A stretch of 6,368 bases of DNA from Gemmatimonadales bacterium (GTDB lineage Bacteria; Gemmatimonadota; Gemmatimonadetes; Palauibacterales; Palauibacteraceae): the NCBI GenBank assembly GCA_030636765.1, contig DAOVWI010000126.1:1-6368 (forward strand), in the 5' to 3' direction. The position numbers and the translations under genes are program-made. The notes below the pieces were generated by a model, which searched no databases, was not told the origin of the DNA, and was given only the letters and a program-made list of their open reading frames with translations. The stretch's first letter is position 1. Every line of letters starts with the position of its first letter. Below, piece by piece: positions 1 through 5,033 of this stretch.

Positions 1-195
1 AGGCCCTTCGTCCATGACGCGAAGCTCGTGGCAGGAGCCTCCGAGAGACGGCATCGGGCGCGAGTGTGGAAGTGGGAGGGTATCCCCCAATTGCAGTTGT
101 CTGAGGAGGAAACCGGCCTCGCGTCGCGCCTCTCGTGAGAAAGGTGGAGTCTTAACCTCACCGTGCAACCAGACCAGCGGTTTCGCGTAGCCCAT
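1..195 (-). CDS. RelE/ParE (HigB, Gp49-like) family toxin, 5' part, truncated by window edge
   Basis: The minus strand from the ATG at 195-193 stays open to position 1, giving the first 65 residues of a protein that continues outside the window. The residues run MGYAKPLVWLHGEVK, then TPPFSREARREAGFLLR, and later PHSRPMPSLGG and CHELRV. I recognise this as the N-terminal half of RelE/ParE-superfamily toxins of the Gp49/HigB type. These are usually a little over 100 residues, so about 60 percent is visible. Members act as ribosome-dependent mRNA interferases or related growth inhibitors, held in check by an XRE-type helix-turn-helix antitoxin that usually lies just downstream; here that position is off the window, so a complete module is inferred. 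The frame is open upstream to a stop next to position 257 with no better start, and there is no strong Shine-Dalgarno. The family call rests on remembered sequence patterns, without an alignment. Confidence 0.8.
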   Translation of the reverse strand, partial: MGYAKPLVWLHGEVKTPPFSREARREAGFLLRQLQLGDTLPLPHSRPMPSLGGSCHELRVMDEGP

Positions 196-201
196 GAAGC
201 G

Positions 202-219
202 TATGTCACATGTGATATA
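202..219. promoter_or_regulatory. 18-bp near-perfect palindrome, candidate antitoxin operator
   Basis: The sequence TATGTCACATGTGATATA contains a perfect 10-base palindrome (TCACATGTGA, 206-215) flanked by TAT and ATA arms, with one mismatched pair in between. It ends seven bases upstream of the toxin ATG, between the putative -10 element and the start codon, where a repressor would block transcription. A dimeric helix-turn-helix antitoxin is the natural candidate to bind it, but the antitoxin is not in the window. Confidence 0.4.
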
Positions 220-231
220 TACACAAGCCCA

Positions 232-243
232 ATCCCATGGGAT
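232..243. repeat. 12-bp perfect palindrome ATCCCATGGGAT
   Basis: This is a perfect inverted repeat with no spacer, 12 bases upstream of the larger palindrome and inside the same intergenic spacer. It could be a second operator or chance. It has no U-tract and is too short to be a terminator for the DUF1611 fragment. Confidence 0.35.
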
Positions 244-253
244 ACTGCCGGTC

Positions 254-481
254 TCATCTCAGCAGGGAGGTCGGCGTCGGCTCGAGTGCCAGAGCTTCGT
301 CGAGGTTGGCCACGATGGGGATCGGGCCGCCGAAGCCCAGGATCTCCGATACGGGAGAGCCCGCGCGGGTCGAGTCGAGGACCGCCGCGACGCGCTCCGG
401 GCGGTAGCGGATGAGGCTCGCGGCCGTCTTGGCCCACTCGGCGTCGAACGCCCCTTCGGCAAGAACGACGTACCGGCTCAT
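254..481 (-). CDS. DUF1611 family protein, N-terminal domain only (truncated, probable gene remnant)
   Basis: This 75-residue ORF starts MSRYVVLAEGAF and contains KTAASLIRYRPERVAAVLDS, followed by TRAG and later PIPIVANLDEALAL. That is the pattern of the N-terminal domain of DUF1611 proteins, which are usually about 330-350 residues with a P-loop-like C-terminal domain. The family's next stretch, of the LIGIAPxGGRLP kind, should begin right after the LL near the end, but the frame reads one Arg and stops. Everything beyond about position 257 on this strand belongs to other sequence, so roughly three quarters of the protein is missing. The start is well supported: AAGGAG precedes it and its ATG overlaps the upstream LOG stop as ATGA. 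Some DUF1611 proteins have been linked to D-glutamate or dipeptide metabolism with an enolase-family partner, and no such partner is seen here. The product is probably non-functional, although a stable single domain cannot be excluded. Confidence 0.72.
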   Translation of the reverse strand: MSRYVVLAEGAFDAEWAKTAASLIRYRPERVAAVLDSTRAGSPVSEILGFGGPIPIVANLDEALALEPTPTSLLR

Positions 482-1068
482 AGCTCCTTCCGGTCGAGCC
501 ACTTCGAGAGCTGCGGTGCCCGGTAGGTCCGGAAGCGCTCGATCAGCGGACCCGGCTCCGCGTCGACTAGGAGCATCGCACGATGCTCGGGCGCGACGAA
601 CCGCTCCTCCGCGGCATGGTCCATCATCGAGAGCATGCGGTCGTAGTAGCCCGCCACGTTCAGCAGGCCGCACGGCTTCGCGTGGTGCCCGAGCTGAGCC
701 CACGTCAGCACCTCGAACATCTCCTCGAGCGTGCCCAGGCCGCCGGGAAGCGCCACGAAGGCGTCGGCGAGATCCGCCATCTCGGCCTTCCGCTCGTGCA
801 TCGAGCCGACGACCCGAAGCTCGGTGAGTCCCGCGTGCGCCACCTCCCGCTCCACGAGGGCCCGCGGCATCACGCCCACGACGGATCCTCCCCGATCGAG
901 AACCGCATCGGCTACGGCACCCATCAGGCCCACGCCGGCGCCCCCGTACACGAGCCCGATCCGCTCGTCGGCCAGCGCACGCCCCAGCGCTCGCGCAGCG
1001 GTCACGTACTCGGGCCGCCCTCCGGGGCTCGAGCCCGCGAAAACGCAAATCCGCTCGATCTCGTGCAT
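478..1068 (-). CDS. LOG family protein (TIGR00730-type nucleotide 5'-monophosphate phosphoribohydrolase)
   Basis: The 196-residue product has the hallmarks of the LOG family, which adopts the lysine-decarboxylase-like Rossmann fold. The nucleotide-binding start is CVFAGSS (8-14), followed by YGGAGVGLMG (41-50), the conserved SMHERK (89-94, with the key Arg93), and the signature PGGLGTLEE (108-116, with the catalytic Glu116). Characterised members cleave the N-glycosidic bond of cytokinin ribotides or of plain nucleotides such as AMP, giving free base and ribose 5-phosphate. In free-living bacteria nucleotide salvage is the safer reading. The protein is cytoplasmic and of normal length. GGAGAG lies only one base before the ATG, which is close. 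The gene starts 24 bases after the inositol monophosphatase stop and its own stop overlaps the next ATG, so the three genes probably form one transcript. Older annotations call such genes lysine decarboxylase, which is not supported. Confidence 0.93.
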   Translation of the reverse strand: MHEIERICVFAGSSPGGRPEYVTAARALGRALADERIGLVYGGAGVGLMGAVADAVLDRGGSVVGVMPRALVEREVAHAGLTELRVVGSMHERKAEMADLADAFVALPGGLGTLEEMFEVLTWAQLGHHAKPCGLLNVAGYYDRMLSMMDHAAEERFVAPEHRAMLLVDAEPGPLIERFRTYRAPQLSKWLDRKEL

Positions 1069-1092
1069 GCTCTCCGCGTCGCTAACGACCTG

Positions 1093-2049
1093 CTAGGGTT
1101 CCTGGAGGGCCAGGCCGCGGAACGTCCGGAACAGGTGCGCGTTCGCCGCGATCACGCCGGCCGCCTCGATGGCCGGTGCGCCGACCGCTCCTTGGCCGAC
1201 GGGCTCCCTCAGGGCCGAGGCTGGCTCCGGCGCGGGAGGCGGGAAGCTCTCCGCGACGCCTCCCGCCTCACGGATGATCAGGAGTCCCGCGGCGAAGTCC
1301 CACGGCAGGAGCCAGAACTCCCAGAACGCGTCCAGACGGCCGCACGCGACGTTGCACAGGTCCAGGGCGGCCGCGCCCCCGCGCCGCACCCCGCTCGTCG
1401 CCTCGAGCACGCGCTGGAAGCTCTGCAGGTAACGGGGGAGCAGATCGGGCCGCTTGAAGGGGAACCCGGTGCCGACCAGCGCGAGGCGCAGCTGATGGAT
1501 GCTGGAGGTCTGGATCGGTTGGCCGTCGAGCCGGCTGCCCCGGCCCCGCACGGCGGTGAAGCGCTCGCCGGTGGCGGAGTTGAGGACGAGCGCGATGCGC
1601 TGCCCGGCACCGTCCACGGCCGCGATCGAGACGGCGTACTCCGGGTAGCCGTGCAGCCAGTTCGTGGTTCCGTCCAGCGGATCGATGATCCAGCGGATCG
1701 CAGCGCCGCGCCCCTCGCTGCCGGCGTCTTCCACCGGGCCGCCGGGCGGGCCGCCGGGCGGGTCGGCCCGGCCAGGGGCGACCGCGTCGTCCGGGCCGGA
1801 AACGACCGCGTCGGTCGCCGACTCCTCCGCGAGGATCTCGTGATCGGGGAAGCGCTCCAGCAGCACCTCGACGATCGCCCGCTCCGCCTCGCGGTCCACG
1901 TCCGTGACGAAGTCGGAGGTGCCCTTCTCCTCCCACGCCCCGGAGTCCAGGCGGCCGGCATACGTCCGATGGATCGCTCCGGCCCGCTCTGCCGCCGCGG
2001 TCGCGGCTTCGACGAGCCCACGATCCTCCTCGCTGAGGTTCCAGTTCAT
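1093..2049 (-). CDS. Inositol monophosphatase family protein
   Basis: The 318-residue product carries the full Mg2+-dependent phosphatase signature of the IMPase/FIG superfamily. KGTSDFVTDVD is at 42-52, AEES at 74-77 (Glu75 a metal ligand), WIIDPLDGTTNW at 120-131 (Asp123 and Asp126 metal ligands), and LPWDFAAG at 248-255 (Asp251, third Asp ligand). It should hydrolyse a small phosphomonoester such as inositol 1-phosphate, but substrates vary (histidinol phosphate, PAP, fructose 1,6-bisphosphate) and cannot be told here. It is longer than the usual 260-275 residues because of two Pro/Gly/Ala-rich insertions: one of about 25-30 residues between AEES and the first metal-binding Asp, and one near 269-292 close to the C-terminus. 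The start ATG at 2049 is the first Met before the helical N-terminus, and only a weak AGCAGG-like site precedes it. It is the first gene of the leftward run and diverges from trpS. Confidence 0.93.
   Translation of the reverse strand: MNWNLSEEDRGLVEAATAAAERAGAIHRTYAGRLDSGAWEEKGTSDFVTDVDREAERAIVEVLLERFPDHEILAEESATDAVVSGPDDAVAPGRADPPGGPPGGPVEDAGSEGRGAAIRWIIDPLDGTTNWLHGYPEYAVSIAAVDGAGQRIALVLNSATGERFTAVRGRGSRLDGQPIQTSSIHQLRLALVGTGFPFKRPDLLPRYLQSFQRVLEATSGVRRGGAAALDLCNVACGRLDAFWEFWLLPWDFAAGLLIIREAGGVAESFPPPAPEPASALREPVGQGAVGAPAIEAAGVIAANAHLFRTFRGLALQEP
1736..1762. repeat. Tandem 12-bp repeat inside the inositol monophosphatase gene
   Basis: The plus-strand unit GGGCCGCCGGGC occurs twice in perfect tandem (1736-1747 and 1748-1759), followed by GGG. 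Read on the minus strand it encodes the PPGG repeats of the extra loop at about residues 97-105. The 12-base unit keeps the frame, so gain or loss of units changes only loop length. Confidence 0.7.
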
Positions 2050-2151
2050 CGGCCTGCTTGCTCCAGTGGTTGCGGCGGAATAACTTAGCCGGGATCGACC
2101 CGCACCTCCAGCAATCGGCTAACTCCAGATTCCACTCTCTTTTACGGCGGA
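2050..2151. promoter_or_regulatory. Divergent intergenic region between inositol monophosphatase and trpS
   Basis: Both flanking genes point away from this stretch of 102 bases, so promoters for both should lie in it. It is less GC-rich than the coding regions, but I see no clear -35/-10 pair on either strand. It contains a near-repeat, CGGCGGAATAAC at 2073-2084 and CGGCGGAATGAC at 2145-2156 (the second runs across the trpS start), a small inverted repeat CGGG-N5-CCCG at 2090-2102, and three copies of CTCCAG. No T-box-like or attenuator-like leader for tryptophan control is visible, and the region is too short for one. Confidence 0.45.
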
Positions 2152-3201
2152 ATGACGGAAACCCGGCGACGAGTATTCAGCGGCATTCAGCCGTCCGGAG
2201 ACGTCCACCTGGGGAACTACCTCGGGGCGATCAAGAACTGGGTGGAGCTGACGGAGCGCTACGAAAGCATCTACTGCATCGTGGACCTCCACGCCATCAC
2301 CATCCCCTACGAACCCGAAGAGCTGCACGATCGGGTGCTGGATCTGGCCGTCGCCCTCATCGCGAGCGGACTGGAGGCGGACCGCTGCACGCTGTTCGTT
2401 CAGTCGCACGTCCCGGAGCACGCCGAGCTTGCCTGGCTCCTCAACACGGTGACGCCCCTGGGTGATCTCCAGCGGATGACGCAGTTCAAGGAGAAGTCGG
2501 AGCGGATCAAAGCCGTGAGCGCCGGCCTCCTGAACTACCCCGTCTTGCAGGCAGCCGACATCCTGCTGTACCGGGCGGACCTCGTCCCCGTGGGTGAGGA
2601 TCAGCGCCAACACCTGGAGCTGACGCGTGAGATCGCGCGCCGGTGGAACGCCCGATACGGCGAGCTGTTTCCGGAGCCCGATGCGCTGATCGGGCCCGGG
2701 CGGCGGGTGCTGGGGCTGGATGGCGTCTCCAAGATGTCCAAGTCTCAGAACAACGTGATCCCGCTGCTCGCCACGCCCGAAGAGCTCGATGCGATCGTCC
2801 GGACGGCGGTCACGGACCCGGCACGGGTCGCGCGAGTCGACCCCGGCAACCCGAACGTCTGCAACGTGTTCGCCCTCCACCGGGTCTTCTCGTCGCCGGC
2901 CGAGGTCGAGGAGATCGAGATCCGGTGCCAGACGGCCGGCATCGGGTGCGTCGAGTGCAAGCGGCTGCTGGCAGGGAACATCGCCGACGAGCTCGCCCCG
3001 GTGCGGGAGCGCGCGCTGGAGCTGCGGGAGAGGCCCGACCTGGTCCGGGAGGTCCTCCATGAGGGGGCGGAGCGGGCCCGCGTCATCGCGCGGGAGACGC
3101 TTGCGGAGGCCTACGATCGGATGGGCCTAAGGCGCAACATGGCGCCCACGCCCGCTGCGCCTGCCGCGCCCGCGCCCGCCGCGACGCCGGACCCGGCGTA
3201 G
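2152..3201 (+). CDS. trpS: Tryptophan--tRNA ligase (TrpRS)
   Basis: The 349-residue product is a class Ic aminoacyl-tRNA synthetase that charges tRNA-Trp with tryptophan at the expense of ATP in the cytoplasm. SGIQPSG (10-16) followed by HLGN (19-22) is the HIGH-type ATP site with the typical TrpRS context. PVGEDQRQHLELTREIARR (146-164) is the conserved active-site region, and KMSKS is at 194-198 followed by QNNVI. The length fits bacterial TrpRS (about 330-340) plus an extra tail of roughly 19 residues made almost only of Ala and Pro (from about 331). The ATG at 2152 puts the start just before the first strand of the fold; the only ribosome-binding-like sequence is GGCGGA immediately before it, so initiation signals are weak. 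The gene heads a rightward run, with the MgtC-like gene 20 bases downstream. Confidence 0.97.
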   Translation: MTETRRRVFSGIQPSGDVHLGNYLGAIKNWVELTERYESIYCIVDLHAITIPYEPEELHDRVLDLAVALIASGLEADRCTLFVQSHVPEHAELAWLLNTVTPLGDLQRMTQFKEKSERIKAVSAGLLNYPVLQAADILLYRADLVPVGEDQRQHLELTREIARRWNARYGELFPEPDALIGPGRRVLGLDGVSKMSKSQNNVIPLLATPEELDAIVRTAVTDPARVARVDPGNPNVCNVFALHRVFSSPAEVEEIEIRCQTAGIGCVECKRLLAGNIADELAPVRERALELRERPDLVREVLHEGAERARVIARETLAEAYDRMGLRRNMAPTPAAPAAPAPAATPDPA

Positions 3202-3221
3202 GGCGAGGAGGGCGAGGACCC

Positions 3222-3920
3222 GTGCAGGAGCTTCTGGGACTGCTGCCGGCGTGGACGGAGGCTCTCGGCTTTCCCGTTCTCGGCCGGCTGCTCCTCGCGA
3301 CCATCCTTGGAGCGGCGATCGGCCTGGAGCGTGAACTGGCGGGCAAGGCGGCCGGTCTGCGCACGAACATGCTGATCTGCGTCGGAGCGGAGCTGCTCAC
3401 GGAGGCCTCGATCCTGATCGCCGCGAGCTTCGCCGCGCACGACCTCATCCGGGCGGATCCGGGGAGAATCGCCGCGGGGATCGTTACGGGGATCGGCTTC
3501 ATCGGGGGCGGCGCGATCCTGGTGGCGAGGGGCAGCGTCGTGGGCCTCACCACGGCGGCGACGCTCTGGGTCGTCGCGGCGATCGGGATCACGGTGGGTG
3601 TACACGCCTACGTGGAAGCGGTCGGGGCCACCGTCCTCGTGCTCATCGTCCTTCTGCTGGTCGGGCTTCTCGAGGGGCGTGTGCTGAAGGCGCGCGCGGA
3701 GCGGACGCTGCGCGTCGTCCTCACGGGCCCGGAGCGAGGCCCGGAGGCGATCGACGAGCTGCTGCGCGAACTGGGTCTGAGGGCGGAGCCCCTCAGCATG
3801 AGGCGCGATCCGGAGAGCGCCGAGTACCGTTACACGATCAGCGGAGCTGCGGACCGCCTGAGCGAGCTTCTGCACCGCCTGGCCGGTACCGACGGGGTCC
3901 GCGGCGTCGCGATCGAGTAG
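3222..3920 (+). CDS. MgtC/SapB family membrane protein
   Basis: The 232-residue product has the MgtC/SapB pattern. A hydrophobic helix at about 19-35 runs into GLERELAGKAAGLRTNML (34-51), followed by further membrane segments at about 52-70, 83-101, 108-127 and 133-150. The conserved AAGIVTGIGFIGGGAIL (84-100) and GLTTAATLW (108-116) lie among them. A soluble C-terminal domain of about 75 residues (from about 158) resembles the ACT-like regulatory tail of longer MgtC proteins. MgtC proteins help cells grow at low Mg2+ and, in pathogens, modulate the F1Fo ATP synthase. In a free-living organism the exact role is unknown, and it need not be a Mg2+ transporter. The start is GTG, chosen because AGGAGG (3206-3211) and GAGGA (3214-3218) precede it and the protein then starts just before the first helix. 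It lies between trpS and a dehydrogenase gene that starts 5 bases after its stop. Confidence 0.92.
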   Translation: MQELLGLLPAWTEALGFPVLGRLLLATILGAAIGLERELAGKAAGLRTNMLICVGAELLTEASILIAASFAAHDLIRADPGRIAAGIVTGIGFIGGGAILVARGSVVGLTTAATLWVVAAIGITVGVHAYVEAVGATVLVLIVLLLVGLLEGRVLKARAERTLRVVLTGPERGPEAIDELLRELGLRAEPLSMRRDPESAEYRYTISGAADRLSELLHRLAGTDGVRGVAIE

Positions 3921-3925
3921 CGAGC

Positions 3926-4963
3926 TTGCGCGACTTCCTCATCTGGATGTACTCGACCACTCAGCCCTTGTGGTCGATCCCTCCCGAATGCGTCGAGCGC
4001 GTTCGGGAGGCGCTGGGCGCGGGATGGAGGGTGCTCAGCGTCGAGGAGGAGCAGGACGCGACCGGTGATGGGCCGGTCAGCACCCCGGCCGGAGTGCTCG
4101 AGGAGATGTCCGGGGCGGAGGTATTCGTGGGCTTCGGGATCGGCCGGGACGCCTTCCTGGCCGGGCAGCGCCTTCGCTGGGTCCACTCCGCGGCGGCCGG
4201 CGTCGGCCGCTCCCTGTTCGGCGAGATGGTCGAGAGCGATGTCCTGTTCACGAACTCGGCCGGTCTCTACGCGGAGCCGATGTCCGAGCACGCGCTCGCC
4301 ATGATCCTCTACTTCGCTCGCGGGCTCGATGTGGCGGCCGCCGGGATGCGTTCCCGAAGCTGGAAGAGGGAGGCGCTGGCCGGCCCGGCGGGCCCGCTGA
4401 TCGATCTGGAGGGGCGGGTGCTCGGCGTGGTGGGCTACGGCGGGATCGGGCGGGCGGTCGGGCGCCGCGCCGCCGCGCTCGGCATGCGCGTGTGGGCGCT
4501 GCGTCGTTCGCCGCCGGCGCAGGGCGATCTCCCGCCCGAGGTGGAGCGGATGTGGGGCGCCGAGGACCTGGACGCGTTGCTCGAAGGCAGCGATTACGTG
4601 GTGCTTACGGTGCCCGAAACGCCGTCCACGATTCGGCTGATCGGCGCGAGGGAGCTCGGCCTGATGGGGAAGGGCGCCGTCTTGATCAACATCGCCCGCG
4701 GCCGCATCGTGCAGGAGGTCGCGCTGGCCGATGCCCTGCGGGCGGGCCGGCTGCGGGGAGCCGGCCTCGATGTGTTCGAGGTCGAGCCGCTCCCGGCGGA
4801 GAGCCCGCTCTGGGGGCTGGAGAACGTCCTTCTCACTCCTCACGTGGGCGGGATATCGCTTGGCTTCTGGGGGCGACAGACCGACCTGCTGATCCGGAAC
4901 ATCCGGCGCTATCTGGACGGGCGGCCCATGGAGAACCTGGTGGACAAGCGTCTCGGCTACTAG
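3926..4963 (+). CDS. D-isomer-specific 2-hydroxyacid dehydrogenase family protein
   Basis: The 345-residue product has the two-domain NAD(P)-binding formate/glycerate dehydrogenase fold. The split catalytic domain includes WVHSAAAGVG (85-94) and the hinge region TNSAGLYAEPMSEHALAMIL (109-128). The Rossmann motif is GVVGYGGIG (167-175), with Gly170, Gly172 and Gly175. The catalytic triad is present: Arg258 in NIARGR, Glu287 in DVFEVEPLP, and His306 in LTPHVGG. It should reduce a 2-oxoacid to the D-2-hydroxyacid, or do the reverse. The substrate could be glyoxylate, hydroxypyruvate or another keto acid, and the sequence does not decide. The start is TTG at 3926, because RDFLIWMY forms the expected first beta strand, which would be cut by using the in-frame ATG at 3947. 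No good Shine-Dalgarno is seen, and translation is probably coupled to the MgtC-like gene ending 5 bases upstream. Confidence 0.93.
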   Translation: MRDFLIWMYSTTQPLWSIPPECVERVREALGAGWRVLSVEEEQDATGDGPVSTPAGVLEEMSGAEVFVGFGIGRDAFLAGQRLRWVHSAAAGVGRSLFGEMVESDVLFTNSAGLYAEPMSEHALAMILYFARGLDVAAAGMRSRSWKREALAGPAGPLIDLEGRVLGVVGYGGIGRAVGRRAAALGMRVWALRRSPPAQGDLPPEVERMWGAEDLDALLEGSDYVVLTVPETPSTIRLIGARELGLMGKGAVLINIARGRIVQEVALADALRAGRLRGAGLDVFEVEPLPAESPLWGLENVLLTPHVGGISLGFWGRQTDLLIRNIRRYLDGRPMENLVDKRLGY

Positions 4964-5033
4964 CTGGACGCAGAACGGCTCGACACACGGGTGGCTCCGG
5001 GAGATGAAAGGCCACGAGAAAGGCGATCCTCCG

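Larger units (their letters stand above)
196..253 (-). promoter_or_regulatory. Spacer upstream of the toxin gene: putative promoter/operator
   Basis: This short gene-free spacer lies between the stop of the DUF1611 fragment and the toxin start and is visibly richer in A and T than its surroundings. On the minus strand it carries TGTGTATATAT, which could serve as a -10 element some 20 bases before the toxin ATG. I see no convincing -35 hexamer at the right distance. Two palindromes, listed separately, lie in it. HigB/RelE-type modules are commonly autorepressed by the antitoxin binding palindromes at their promoter, so a promoter with an operator is a reasonable inference. No promoter element is established by sequence alone. 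Confidence 0.35.

Noticed and set aside
163..526. Plus-strand open frames over the left end
   Set aside because: They run antisense to the DUF1611 fragment and partly to the toxin gene, have no family resemblance and no ribosome-binding site.
254..1048. Minus-strand 264-codon frame read as one long protein ending in the DUF1611 fragment
   Set aside because: Only the last 75 codons match a family. The upstream part overlaps the LOG gene in another frame and is Arg/Gly-rich noise. The ATGA overlap and ribosome-binding site place the true start at 481.
583..2088. Long plus-strand open frame (501 codons) opposite the inositol monophosphatase and LOG genes
   Set aside because: It lies antisense to two clearly recognised genes. 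Its translation is Arg/His/Gly/Ala-rich with no recognisable motif, as expected for a GC-rich shadow frame.
2119..3060. Minus-strand open frame (313 codons) opposite trpS
   Set aside because: It is antisense to an unmistakable TrpRS and has no domain pattern of its own.
3111..3875. Minus-strand open frame (254 codons) opposite the MgtC-like gene
   Set aside because: It is antisense to a clear MgtC/SapB protein. The composition is Arg/Asp/Gln-rich without any motif.
4964..5033. Possible terminator or promoter between the dehydrogenase and the PilT-like gene
   Set aside because: I found no stem-loop with a U-tract and no clear -35/-10 pair. Only the ribosome-binding-like GAGAAAGG close to the start is supportable.
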